Below are positions 48,830 through 58,279 of a stretch of 64,000 bases of DNA, piece by piece (position 1 is the stretch's first letter; each line of letters starts with the position of its first letter). The DNA lies in the NCBI GenBank assembly GCA_016713535.1, contig JADJOY010000025.1:62001-126000 (forward strand). The letters are read 5' to 3'. Under the pieces are notes generated by a model. That model had not been told where the DNA came from and did not search any database. It saw only the letters and a program-made list of their open reading frames with translations. The DNA is from Deltaproteobacteria bacterium (lineage in GTDB: Bacteria > JADJOY01). The translations under genes and the position numbers were made by a program.

Positions 48830-50556
48830 CGCCGCTCCACCGCAGATCCCGTCGTTCGCTGTACCACCGGCCCGGCGCAGGGCTCCAGACCATCGATCCC
48901 GCGCGGGAGGGCCGCGATCCTTCGCGGCCGCGGTGGTCGATCGGGACACCGCGGCGCCGAGGGACCGGCGCCCTCCAGACCGCGGAGCACCTCGGCCCGT
49001 CCGTCCGTGCGTGCGGAGGGTCGCGCTGCGCGCGACCGACGATACGAGACGCCGCTCCACCGCAGACCCCGTCGTTCGCTGTACCACCGCCCCGACGCAC
49101 GGGCTCCAGACCATCGATCCCGCGCTGGAGGGCCGCGATCCTTCGCGGCTGCGGTGGTCGATCGGGACACCGCGGCGCCGAGGGACCGGCGCCCTCCAGA
49201 TCGCGGAGCGCCTCGGCCCGTCCGTGCGTGCGTGCGTGCGGAGGGTCGCGCGTCGCGCGACCGACGACGCGAGACGCCGCTCCACCGCAGACCCCGTCGT
49301 TCGCTGTACGACCGCCCCGACGCACGGGCTCCAGACCATCGATCCCGCGCTGGAGGGCCGCGATCCTTCGCGGCTGCGGTGGTCGATCGGGACACCGCGG
49401 CGCCGAGGACCGGCGCCCTCCAGACCGCGGAGCGCCTCCGGCCCGCCGCCGTGCGGAGGGTCGCGCGTCGCGCGACCGCCGATACGAGACGCCGCTCCGC
49501 CGCAGATCCCGTCGTTCGCTGTACCACCGGCCCGGCGCAGGGCTCCAGACCATCGATCCCGCGCTGGAGGGCCGCGATCCTTCGCGGCTGCGGTGGTCGA
49601 TCGGGACACCGCGGCGCCGAGGGACCGGCGCCCTCCAGACCGCGGAGCGCCTCGGCCGTGCGTGCGGAGGGTCGCGCTGCGCGCGACCGCCGATACGAGA
49701 CGCCGCTCCACCGCAGATCCCGTCGTTCGCTGTACCACCGGCCCGGCGCAGGGCTCCAGACCATCGATCCCGCGCTGGAGGGCCGCGATCCTTCGCGGCC
49801 GCGGTGGTCGATCGGGACACCGCGGCGCCGAGGGACCGGCGCCCTCCAGACCGCGGAGCACCTCGGCCCGTCCGTCCGTGCGTGCGGAGGGTCGCGCTGC
49901 GCGCGACCGACGATACGAGACGCCGCTCCACCGCAGATCCCGTCGTTCGCTGTACCACCGGCCCGGCGCAGGGCTCCAGACCATCGATCCCGCGCTGGAG
50001 GGCCGCGATCCTTCGCGGCTGCGGTGGTCGATCGGGACACCGCGGCGCCGAGGGACCGGCGCCCTCCAGACCGCGGAGCGCCTCGGCCCGTCCGTCCGTT
50101 CGGACGGAGGAGTCGCGCGTCGCGCGACCGCCGATACGAGACGCCGCTCCACCGCAGATCCCGTCGTTCGCTGTACGACCGCCCCGACGCACGGGCTCCA
50201 GACCATCGATCCCGCGCTGGAGGGCCGCGATCCTTCGCGGCCGCGGTGGTCGATCGGGACACCGCGGCGCCGAGGGACCGGCGCCCTCCAGACCGCGGAG
50301 CGCCTCGGCCCGTCCGTCCGTGCGTGCGGGAGGGTCGCGCGTCGCGCGACCGCCGATACGAGACGCCGCTCCACCGCAGATCCCGTCGTTCGCTGTACGA
50401 CCGCCCCGACGCAGGGCTCCAGACCATCGATCCCGCGCTGGAGGGCCGCGATCCTTCGCGGCCGCGGTGGTCGATCGGGACACCGCGGCGCCGAGGGACC
50501 GGCGCCCTCCAGATCGCGGAGCGCCTCGGCCCGTCCGTGCGTGCGTGCGGGAGGGT
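48830..50556. repeat. Tandem array of eight units of about 220 bp
   Basis: Units start with CTCCAGACCATCGATCCCGC at 48883, 49104, 49329, 49543, 49754, 49974, 50196 and 50417; spacings are 221, 225, 214, 211, 220, 222 and 221 bp. Each unit holds several inverted repeats: CCGCGA-TCCT-TCGCGG, GCGGTG/CACCGC, GGCGCC-8 nt-GGCGCC and, in most, GGTCGCGCG-T-CGCGCGACC. A CGTCCGTGCGTGCG-like microsatellite varies in length. Long open frames exist on both strands, but spacings are mostly not multiples of three, so coding is unlikely. It fills the gap between two convergent genes. Confidence 0.93.
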
Positions 50557-50572
50557 CACACCCTCGTCACGC

Positions 50573-51321
50573 TCACTTCGTCGCGACGGCGACCAGACGC
50601 TTGGCGGTGAGGTCGTACGGCGCGCCGGCGCAGTCGCCGTAGAGCTCGATCGCCGCGAAGCCGGCATCGGTGAGCGCGCGGGTCAGCTCGGTGCCCGAGT
50701 ACGCCCGCAGCGTGAACCGAACTCGCGCCGCTCGGCGCCGCCGATCCAGATCCAGCGGTTCTCGATCGCCGCGAGTCCCGGCTGGAACGCGTGCTCCTGG
50801 AGCAGGAACTGCCCCGTCCCGGGCAGCTCGTCCCACGACCGCGGCGTGAGGTTCCGCGCCGCCAGCTCCTTCCCCGCCATCTCGACCACGAGCTTCCCGC
50901 CCGGCACGAGGCTCGTGTGGATGTTGCGGAGCACCCGGACGTCGTCCGCCGCATCGCGGAAGTAGCCGAGCGAGGTGAAGAGGTTGAGCGCGACCTCGAA
51001 CGACTCGGGGCGCACCAGCTCGCGCATGTCCGAACGCACCAGCTCGACCGCGACTCCACGAGCCTCCGCACGCTCCCGCGCCAGCGCGAGATACGCCGCC
51101 GAGCGATCGGCTCCCGTGACCCGGAAACCGCGCGCCGCCCACGCCACGGCGTGACGACCGGTGCCACACGGCAGATCGAGCATGCGCGCACCGGGCGCGA
51201 CGCCGAGCAGCCCGACGAGCCCGTCGACCTCGACTTCCGTGCGCGCGTCGTCACGCACCACGCCGAACAGGAACGGCGCGAGCGTGTCCCAGAACGACTC
51301 GTCTTCGAACCACTCCGTCAT
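50573..51321 (-). CDS. SAM-dependent methyltransferase (one frameshift)
   Basis: The class I methyltransferase, about 249 residues after joining, has the SAM loop MLDLPCGTGRHAVAWA, motif II VTGADRSAAYLALA, and NLFTSLGYF. The frame breaks at 50716-50722: one more C gives RREFRFTLRAYSGTELTRAL and the tail LTAKRLVAVATK ending at 50573. Substrate unknown. The ATG at 51321 starts MTEWFEDESFW, the usual start of this subfamily. The tandem array ends 17 nt beyond its stop. Confidence 0.85.
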
Positions 51322-51385
51322 GGCGTGCCCTCCGCGCCGAGCGCTCTCCGGTGGTCGCACTCATAGCAAAGCGTCGCCAGGAGCA

Positions 51386-51414
51386 CGAAGGGCCGGCTTT
51401 TGGCCGACCCTTCG
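51386..51414 (-). terminator. Terminator hairpin after the aldolase gene
   Basis: CGAAGGGCCGGC and GCCGACCCTTCG form a 12-bp stem with one mismatch and a TTTTG loop, 55 nt past the aldolase stop on the reverse strand. Confidence 0.55.
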
Positions 51415-51468
51415 CACGTCACTGGCCGCGCGTGGGATGCGCGCGACCCACACCAGAGGAGACGGAGA

Positions 51469-52545
51469 TCAGGCGATCGTGACGTCCTTGCAGAGGTAGA
51501 CGTCCTGGATCGCGTTGAGCAGCGCGACACCTTCCTTCATCGGGCGCTGGAACGCCTTGCGGCCCGAGATCAGCCCCATGCCGCCAGCGCGCTTGTTGAT
51601 GACCGCGGTGTGCACCGCCTCGGCGAGGTCCGAGGCACCCTTCGACTCGCCGCCCGAGTTGATGAGGCCGACGCGCCCCATGTAGCAGTTGGCGATCTGG
51701 TAGCGCGTCATGTCGATCGGGTTGTCGCTCGACAGGTCCGAGTAGACCTTCTTGTGGGTCTTGCCGAACTTGAGCGCGTCGTAGCCCGACTTGTTGGTGC
51801 CCGGCAGCTTCTGCTTGACGATGTCGGCCTGGATGGTGACGCCGAGGTGGTTCGCCTGGCCGGTGAGGTCCGCGGCGAGGTGGAAGTCGGCGTCGGCGGT
51901 CTTGAAGGCGCCGTTGCGCAGGTAGCACCACAGCACCGTCACCATGCCGAGCTCGTGGGCCTCGGTGAAGATCCGCGCGACCTCGACGATCTGGCGGTTC
52001 GACTCGGCGGAGCCGAAGTAGATCGTGGCGCCGATCGCCGCCGCGCCCATGTTCCACGCTTCGCGCACGGTGCCGAAGGGGATCTGGTCGAAGACGTTCG
52101 GGTAGCTCAGGATCTGGTTGTGATTCAGCTTCACCAGGAACGGGATCCTGTGGGCGTACTTGCGGGCCACCGCGCCCAGGACGCCGAACGTCGAGGCCAC
52201 CGCGTTGCAGCCGCCCTCGATCGCCAGCTCGACGATCTTCGCCGGATCGAAGTAGTCGGGGTTGGGCGCGAAGCTGGCGCCGCCGCTGTGCTCGATGCCC
52301 TGGTCGACCGGAAGAATGGAGACGTAGCCGGTGCCACCGAGGCGCCCGTGATCGAGGATCGACTGGTAGGCGCGCAGCACCTGGGGTGTGCGATCGGTGG
52401 CGGACCAGACGCGATCGATGTAGTCAGGACCGGGCAGGTGCAGCCGGTCCTTGGTGATCCCCTTCGACGTGTACCCCAGTACCCCGCCTGCATCCGCACC
52501 CAAGAGCTCTTTGATCTTGTCGATCGAGCCTGCTCCGCTACCCAT
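51469..52545 (-). CDS. fbaB: Class I fructose-bisphosphate aldolase (DhnA type)
   Basis: The 358-residue aldolase cleaves fructose-1,6-bisphosphate to triose phosphates by a Schiff base. The DhnA-family motifs are [36 protein letters not shown], and [10 protein letters not shown], whose lysine is the expected Schiff-base residue; GLINSGGES is in the phosphate site. The gene stands alone between hairpins and a divergent promoter region. Confidence 0.93.
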   Translation of the reverse strand: MGSGAGSIDKIKELLGADAGGVLGYTSKGITKDRLHLPGPDYIDRVWSATDRTPQVLRAYQSILDHGRLGGTGYVSILPVDQGIEHSGGASFAPNPDYFDPAKIVELAIEGGCNAVASTFGVLGAVARKYAHRIPFLVKLNHNQILSYPNVFDQIPFGTVREAWNMGAAAIGATIYFGSAESNRQIVEVARIFTEAHELGMVTVLWCYLRNGAFKTADADFHLAADLTGQANHLGVTIQADIVKQKLPGTNKSGYDALKFGKTHKKVYSDLSSDNPIDMTRYQIANCYMGRVGLINSGGESKGASDLAEAVHTAVINKRAGGMGLISGRKAFQRPMKEGVALLNAIQDVYLCKDVTIA

Positions 52546-52763
52546 GATCGCCCCCGTGTCGGCGGCCCCGCGGTCGCCGACGTGCCGTGAAAGCTTCGGT
52601 TGGTTGGAACTTCAAGGATCGTGGAAATCGTGCAAGTGCTGAACCGACCCGTCACCGTTCGAGCGGGTACGGCGCGCCCGGTCACGGGGCCCGCGCGCAC
52701 TCCCACGAGGATGCCACACCGCCCCCATGCCCTCAACCGCAAGGGCTCGAAACTGCTCGTAAA

Positions 52764-53519
52764 ATGAGGCGCCACGTGCTCGGTTGGCGGAAATCGTGCC
52801 ACCCACCTGCGAAATCAGCGGTGCAGGCGCTGCGGATCATAGGTGGTCTTCTGGTAACGCTCGCCGGCTGTGCCGGATCGAACCAGCCTGCGCCCGAAAC
52901 GCCGCACCTCGCGAAGGACGGGGCGCACCTGGCGTCGAGCGATACCGTTCTCCCTCCGTTCGGGCCTCGGCGATGGCACGAGGTCACGCACGGCTTCGGC
53001 TTCGCCGACCACCGCGGCGAGGACTGGGTGCCGGCGCCGGTGCGCGCGGCGGCGTCCGGTCGCTCGCCGGTGCCCGCCGCGACGGTGCCACCCACCTCGT
53101 CCCTCGGCACGCCCGTGGTCGCGGTCGCCGACGGCGAGGTGCTCTTCGCCGGCAACGGCGATCGCGACGGCTTTCGCGGGTGGGGGAACGTGGTGATCGT
53201 GCGCCACCGGCTCGCGCGCGGCTTCCCGCTGCCCGACGAGGACGTCGAGACCCTCTACGGCCACCTCGAGGAGGTCCGCGTGAGCCCGGGCGACCGCGTT
53301 CGCGCCGGCCAGCCAATCGGCACCGTGGGCACCGGCGGGGGCCGTTACGCGCCGCACCTCCACTTCGAGGTGCGCGACCGCCTCGGCCTGGGGATCCAGG
53401 CCGGCAGCGGACCCCTCGACGGCTGGCTCGCGCCGAGCGAGTGGCTCGCCGGCCACGGCGCAGCCACCGCCGCTGCCGCTCCCGCGGCGCCCGCCGACAC
53501 CACCGCCGCGCGCGAGTAG
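52764..53519 (+). CDS. M23-family peptidase lipoprotein
   Basis: The 251-residue protein has a lipoprotein signal (RIIGGLLVTLAGCAGS, cysteine at about residue 36) and an LytM/M23 domain: a zinc-site HxxxD in ADHRGEDW, VVAVADGEVLFAG, and the HLHFEVR motif. It is likely a peptidoglycan endopeptidase or an amidase activator in the periplasm. The ATG at 52764 is chosen because the signal follows; upstream frame overlaps the divergent aldolase promoter. wecB follows within 36 nt. Confidence 0.87.
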   Translation: MRRHVLGWRKSCHPPAKSAVQALRIIGGLLVTLAGCAGSNQPAPETPHLAKDGAHLASSDTVLPPFGPRRWHEVTHGFGFADHRGEDWVPAPVRAAASGRSPVPAATVPPTSSLGTPVVAVADGEVLFAGNGDRDGFRGWGNVVIVRHRLARGFPLPDEDVETLYGHLEEVRVSPGDRVRAGQPIGTVGTGGGRYAPHLHFEVRDRLGLGIQAGSGPLDGWLAPSEWLAGHGAATAAAAPAAPADTTAARE

Positions 53520-53554
53520 CGGCCGCCCCGCCTCGCGCATATCCTTGCGCGCCC

Positions 53555-54707
53555 ATGAACACCACCCAGCGCCTGCGTCTCGGTGTCGTGATCGGCACCC
53601 GCCCCGAAGCCATCAAGCTCGCCCCCGTGATCCTCGAGGCGCGCGAGCGCTTCGCGGACACGATCGAGCCGATCGTCATCTCGACCGCCCAGCACCGCCA
53701 GATGCTCGACCCCATCCTGAGCGGCTTCGGGCGTGGCCCCCGACCACGACCTCGACGTGATGCTGCCCAACCAGACCCTCACCCAGGTGACGGTGCGCGT
53801 GCTGGAGCGCATGACCGCGCTCTTCGGCACGACACCGCTCGACGCGGTGATGATCCAGGGCGACACCACCACCTGCCTCGGCACCGCCCTCGCCGCCTTC
53901 TACGCGCGCGTCCCCGTGGCGCACGTCGAGGCCGGGCTGCGCACCTGGGACATGGACCGACCCTTCCCCGAGGAGATGAACCGCGTCGTGGTGGGCCAGC
54001 TCACCGCGATCCACTTCCCGCCCACCGAGGGCTCGAAGCAGAACCTGCTGCGCGAAGGCGTGCCCGCGGACCGCATCACGGTCACCGGCAACACCGCCGT
54101 CGACGCCATCCTGCGCACCGCGAACGAGCCCGGGATCGATGGTCTCTTCCCGCTGCCCGACCTCGACCCCGAGCAACGCCTGATCCTGGTGACCGCCCAC
54201 CGCCGCGAGAGCTTCGGCGAGCCCTTCCAGCGCATCTGCCAGGCCCTCGCCGAGATCGTCCAGAGCCGCGACGACGTGACGATCCTCTACCCCGTGCACC
54301 TCAACAACAACGTGCGCTCGGTGGTCATGCCCATGCTCGGCAAGCTCGACCGCGTGCGCCTCGTCGAGCCGCTCGACTACCGCCCCTTCGTCGCCGCCAT
54401 GAAGCGCGCCGAGCTCATCATCAGCGACTCGGGCGGCATCCAGGAGGAGGCACCCTCCCTCGACAAGCCCGTGCTGATCCTGCGCGACGAGACCGAGCGC
54501 CCCGAGTGCGTCCAGGTCGGCGCCGCCAAGCTCGTCGGCACCGACCCCGCCCGCATCGTCCCCGCCGCCCTCGAGCTCCTCACCAACCGCGCCGCCTACG
54601 ACGCCATGGCGAAGGTCCCCAACCCCTTCGGCGACGGCCGCTCCTCGCACCACATCCTGACTGGCATGGTCGAGTGGTGGGCGCGCCGCACCGCCACGCA
54701 GCGCTGA
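53555..54707 (+). CDS. wecB: UDP-N-acetylglucosamine 2-epimerase (one frameshift)
   Basis: The non-hydrolysing epimerase makes UDP-ManNAc for surface polysaccharides. It begins LGVVIGTRPEAIKLAPVI, with STAQHRQMLDPIL, VHVEAGLRTWD-like AHVEAGLRTWDMDRPFPEE, VTAHRRESFG and ISDSGGIQEEAPSL. The frame breaks at 53729-53731: one G fewer in CGGGCG gives GFGVAPDHDLDVMLP and joins the parts, about 383 residues. A broken ATPase gene begins directly after the stop. Confidence 0.92.
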
Positions 54708-54739
54708 CCGCGCACCGCTGCCGCCTTCCCCTGGAGCGC

Positions 54740-55674
54740 CGCCGCTTCGTCGGCGGCGAGCGCACCCGCTTCATCCTCACTGGTTCCAGCGCGCGAAAGC
54801 TGCGCCACGGCAGCGTGAACCTCCTCGGCGGGCGCGCCCCTCGCACGCGTTTCCTCACCTCCACCCGCTCACCCGCACGCACCGAGCTCCCCCCCCCCCC
54901 CCCCCCCCCACGGCGGGCCCCCCCCCCCCCCCCCCCCCCCCCGGCGAACACTTCGACCTGGTGCGCGCGATCCAGCGCGGCGGCATCCCGTCGATCTACT
55001 TCTCCGACGATCCCCGGGCCGACCTCGCCGCCTACACCGGCGCCTACCTGCAGCAGGAGATCGTCGCCGAGGCCGCGACCCGCAGCGTGCCCGCCTTCAG
55101 TCGATTCCTACGCGTCGCCGCGCTCTGCAACGCGACCATCGTCAACTTCAGCAAGATCGCGAGCGACGCCCAGGTGCCCCGTACCACGGTCTACGAGTAC
55201 TTCGAGATCCTCAAGGACACCCTCATCCTTCACGAGGTGCCGGCCTGGCGATCGTCCGTGAAGCGCAAGCCCCTCGCCTCGTCCAAGTACTACTTCTTCG
55301 ACATCGGCGTTGCCTCGGCCCTGCAAGGGCGCCACGCGGTCACGCCCCGCACCCCGGAGTTCGGCGCCGCCTTCGAGAGCTGGATCTTCCACGAGCTCAT
55401 CGCCCACCGCGACTACCAGGGTGGCGACGAAATCCGCCACTGGCGCTCTGACTCCGGCTTCGAGGTCGACTTCATCCTCGGGGACCACACCGCCATCGAG
55501 GTCAAGGCCACCGACAACGTCAGCGACCGCGACCTGCGCCCGCTCCAAGCGCTCGCGGAGGAGAAGAAGCTCGAGCGCTACCTCTGTGTCTGCACCGAAC
55601 CGCGACGCCGGACCGTGGGTGGTGTGGAGATCCTACCGTCGACCGAGTTCCTCGCCGAGCTCGGCGCCGCTTGA
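54740..55674 (+). pseudogene. 5'-truncated ATPase of the AAA_14/DUF4143 family, interrupted by poly-C
   Basis: The first part reads RTRFILTGSSARKLRHGS-VNLLGGRA, the sensor region of AAA_14 ATPases. After two poly-C tracts the C-terminal part continues as HFDLVRAIQRGGIPSIYFSD and then a DUF4143 domain with YYFFDIGVASAL and FEVDFILGDHTAIEVKAT, a nuclease-like fold. The Walker A region and everything before it are missing; wecB ends 30 nt upstream. These proteins are widespread in accessory genome regions. The gene is a remnant unless the assembly is wrong here. Confidence 0.75.
54889..54942. repeat. Two poly-C tracts of 21 and 25 bases
   Basis: C21 (54889-54909) and C25 (54918-54942) flank ACGGCGGG. 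They sit inside the broken ATPase gene. Such runs are highly unusual for genes and often mark a poorly resolved assembly join. Confidence 0.95.
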
Positions 55675-55675
55675 C

Positions 55676-55943
55676 CAGATCATCGAGAGCCTGCTCACCA
55701 GCTCTGGCCCACCGAGCTGCCGCTCGTGAAGGATCTGCTCGGCTTCGAGAGCGTGGATAGCGGCGGGCCGCCGGTGGGTCCGAACCACCCGCACAGCGGC
55801 GGCGGGTTCTCGTGCAGCGTGGCGCCGGTGACGGAAGCGGCGCGTTCAGCGAACGCGGCGCGAGCGCCGGCGGCGAGCTGGTGCCGCTCGGAGCGGCGCT
55901 CGCCGCCGCCGCTTGGATGCGCGCTAGGCGGCGTCCCGAATGA
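55676..55943 (+). pseudogene. Fragment of a surface-protein C-terminus with sorting tail, copy 1
   Basis: This stretch matches 63058-63321 closely. It encodes LVKDLLGFESVDSGGPP, then HSGGGFSCSVA, a hydrophobic ELVPLGAALAAAAWM and a basic RARRRPE, ending TGA at 55941-55943. That is a MYXO-CTERM-like cell-surface sorting tail. Frameshifts split it (a missing C near 55702 and another near 55826). It begins 2 nt after the ATPase stop, a sharp junction. Nothing upstream of the tail is present here. Confidence 0.7.
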
Positions 55944-56005
55944 GGGCGTGTGCTCACGAGGTGCCCTGGCTTGACGCGCGGACGCCGTGGACGTCGTCCA
56001 GACAT

Positions 56006-56251
56006 ATGCGTACCACCGTCAGGCTGAACGACGCGCTGCTCAGGCAGGCCAAACAGGAAGCGGAACGCCGCGGCGAGACCGTGACCGCGCTCATCGAGAA
56101 GGGGTTACGGCTGGTGCTTGCAGGCCCGCAATCGCCGGCCCGCCGCAGGCGCGTGTCACTGCCGGTGTCGTCGGCCAGTGGCGGGCTACTCCCGGGTGTC
56201 GACCTGGACGACTCGGCTCGCCTTCTCGACCGCCTCGAAGGCCGCGAGTGA
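56006..56251 (+). CDS. Antitoxin of a PIN-toxin pair (ribbon-helix-helix, VapB-like)
   Basis: The 81-residue protein begins MRTTVRLNDALLRQAKQEAE and continues RRGETVTALIEKGLRLVL, a ribbon-helix-helix DNA-binding fold; the C-terminal half is the likely toxin-binding tail. Its stop overlaps the GTG of the PIN toxin. It is expected to neutralise the toxin and repress the operon. Confidence 0.82.
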   Translation: MRTTVRLNDALLRQAKQEAERRGETVTALIEKGLRLVLAGPQSPARRRRVSLPVSSASGGLLPGVDLDDSARLLDRLEGRE

Positions 56252-56673
56252 TCCTTCCGGACGTCAACGTACTGATCTACGCGTTTCGACCTGACTCGGC
56301 CGATCATCGCGCCCACCGCGAGTGGCTGCGAAGCGTGGTCGAGGGCGATGCCGCCTATGGCATGTCGCCGCAGGTGCTGGCCGCGGTCGCGCGCATCACC
56401 ACGCACCCCCGCATCTTCGCGAAGCCGAGCCCGCTCGATGAAGCGCTGGCGTTCGGGCGCGTTCTCCTGGAACAGCCGACCTGCACGGTCGTCCAACCGG
56501 GCGATCGCCACTGGGGCATCTTCACCGAGCTGTGCCGCTCGGCAGGAGCGACCGGGAACCTGATCCAGGACGCCTGGTTCGCCGCGCTCGCCATCGAATC
56601 CGGCTGCGAATGGGTCACGACCGACGGCGACTACGCACGGTTCCCGGGCCTGCGTTGGCGCCGGCCGTTGTGA
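56248..56673 (+). CDS. PIN-domain ribonuclease toxin (VapC-like)
   Basis: The 141-residue PIN protein has the first acidic residue in ILPDVNVLIYAF, central LAAVARITTHPRIF, and the late NLIQDAWFAALAIESG and VTTDGDYARFPGL blocks carrying further active-site acids. PIN toxins cleave RNA, often tRNA. The GTG start overlaps the antitoxin stop. It is intact. Confidence 0.85.
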   Translation: MILPDVNVLIYAFRPDSADHRAHREWLRSVVEGDAAYGMSPQVLAAVARITTHPRIFAKPSPLDEALAFGRVLLEQPTCTVVQPGDRHWGIFTELCRSAGATGNLIQDAWFAALAIESGCEWVTTDGDYARFPGLRWRRPL

Positions 56674-56796
56674 GGCGTTGCGCGGTAGCGCACGCGGCGT
56701 CCGTACTCGCCACCGACGCACGGCGCAGCGATCGGTCACCGCTGGCGCCTGCGGCTCGCACTTCCCGGACGGCCGTTCGGATCTCTGCCGCGAAGC

Positions 56797-56829
56797 GCTG
56801 GAGCGCGGCCGCTCCGTCGGCGGCCAGGG
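56797..56829. repeat. Dispersed 33-bp element, copy 2
   Basis: CTGGAGCGCGGCCGCTCCGT and the following CGGCGGCCAGG match the element at 48747-48779. It lies in the 300-bp gap between the PIN toxin and the Fic gene; that gap has no gene. Confidence 0.5.
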
Positions 56830-56901
56830 AGTCCGGGACGCGCCAGGTGACTCCCAAGTGGCCAGCACCCGGGTCTGGCGACCGGGCCATCGCCTCCGAC
56901 C

Positions 56902-56929
56902 ATTCAAGAAACCACCATATTTCTTGAAT
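56902..56929. promoter_or_regulatory. Perfect 10-bp inverted repeat upstream of the Fic gene
   Basis: ATTCAAGAAA and TTTCTTGAAT are separated by 8 nt. The AT-rich palindrome lies 45-72 nt before the Fic start, a good operator position. Confidence 0.5.
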
Positions 56930-56973
56930 AGCGCGCTCGCCTATGAAAGAGATTGAACTGGAGGCACCTGAGC

Positions 56974-58135
56974 GTGATCGAACGGAGAACCGGCCGCGGG
57001 ATCCGAGTGACGTCGGTCGGCGGGAGCCCGTCGACGCCTTCGTGCCGACGCCCCTGGCGCCGGATCCGCCGATCCACCAGGCGGCCCTTCGGCCTCACAT
57101 GGATCGGGCCCTCGTCGCGTTCGGTCGCCTCGACGGGATCTCGGTACTCCGTCCGGAGCCCGCGCTCGTCCTCTACGTGTGCGTCCGCAAGGAGGCGGTG
57201 CGCTCGTCGCAAAGCGACGAGACTCCAGTCGTCCCTCTCGGCCTTGCTGCTCTCCGGGATCGACGAGATCCCGGGGGATCCCCTCGACGACGTCCGCGAG
57301 GTCTCGAGCTACGTCGCCGCGCTGGAGCACGGCCTCCAGCGCATGCATGACGGCTTCCCGCTCTCGAACCGGCTGATCCGCGAGATCCACGGACACCTCC
57401 TGATCCGCGGCCGCGGCGCCGACAAAGAACCAGGCGAGTTTCGCCGCACCCAGAACTGGATCGGCGGCAGCCTGCCCGGCAACGCCGCCTCCGTTCTTCC
57501 GCCGCCGCACGACGCCGAGGCGTGCATGAGCGCGCTGAAGAAGCTCCTCCATGGCGATCCCACCGTGACGCCGATCCTGATCAAGGCTGGACTGGCCCAC
57601 GTCGAGCTCGAGACGATCCACCCATTCCTCGACGGCAACGGCCGCGGCGGTCGGCTGCTGGTACCCCTGATCTTGTGCGCCGACGGATTGCTCCGCGAGC
57701 CGCTCCTCTACCTGAGCCTCTTCAAGCAGCGCCGCGAGGAGTACTACGACCGCCTCCAGCGCGTACGCGTGAGCGCCGACTGGGAGGGATGGCTCGCGTT
57801 CTTCCTCGACGGCATCGCTCAGACCGCCGACCAGGCCGTCGCGACCGCTCGAACGCTGACGACCACGTTTTCCGAAGACCGCAGCTCGGATCGAGCGAGA
57901 GGTTCGCGCCGCCGGCTCGGCCTTACGCGTCCACGCCGCCCTTCAGCGTCACTCGATCCTCTCGATCGGCCGTGCAGCGAAGGAAACCGGCCTCACCATC
58001 CCCACCGTCGGCGCCGCCCTCGACGCCCTCGGCAGCCTGGGCATCGTCGAGGAAATCACCGGCAAGAAGCGCGGGCGGCTGTTCGCTTACCGGCACCTCC
58101 TCCGAGCCCTAACCGACGCGCCCAAGGAGCCGTGA
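56974..58135 (+). pseudogene. Fic-family AMPylase-like gene, three frameshifts
   Basis: The Fic motif HPFLDGNGRGGR is intact, preceded by GEFRRTQNWIGG. Fic proteins usually transfer AMP to target proteins. Pieces in order: VIERRTGRGIRVTSVGG (GTG start at 56974, GGAGG 9 nt upstream), DAFVPTPLAPDPPI up to YVCVRKEAVRSSQ, the Fic core, and a winged-helix-like end HSILSIGRAAKETGLTIPTV stopping at 58133-58135. Breaks lie near 57025, 57222 and 57885. The N-terminal inhibitory site, normally SSQIEGTQ, reads SSQSDET here. Either decay or sequence error. Confidence 0.75.
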
Positions 58136-58279
58136 CCCAAGCCACGTCCACGGACCGCCTGGCCCAAGGCCAGGGACCAAGTTGCGACCGCCGCCCTGGC
58201 GGACCATGGCGCCGCGCAGCTCCAGGCAGGACTGACCTTGCATCCCTCTGCGTGGCACCCGTCGGGCTGTCACCCCAGA

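Noticed and set aside
48830-50556. CRISPR array
   Set aside because: Repeats are about 220 bp and contiguous with no unique spacers, and no cas genes are present.
46735-50610. A 1291-codon open frame covering the decarboxylase and the tandem array
   Set aside because: The first part is out of frame with the clear decarboxylase, and the rest runs through repeats of non-triplet length; low stop density in GC-rich DNA explains it.
54732-54765. Third copy of the 33-bp dispersed element after wecB
   Set aside because: Similarity is partial, and the bases encode the expected ATPase residues before FILTGSSARK.
54889-54942. Poly-C as a phase-variation tract
   Set aside because: Phase variation tracts are usually shorter; two tracts of 21 and 25 with an odd 8-nt linker in a truncated gene look more like an assembly fault.
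56615-56890. Reverse-strand 91-residue ORF between toxin and Fic gene
   Set aside because: It overlaps the toxin end, has no recognisable motif, and its sequence is explained by the dispersed element.
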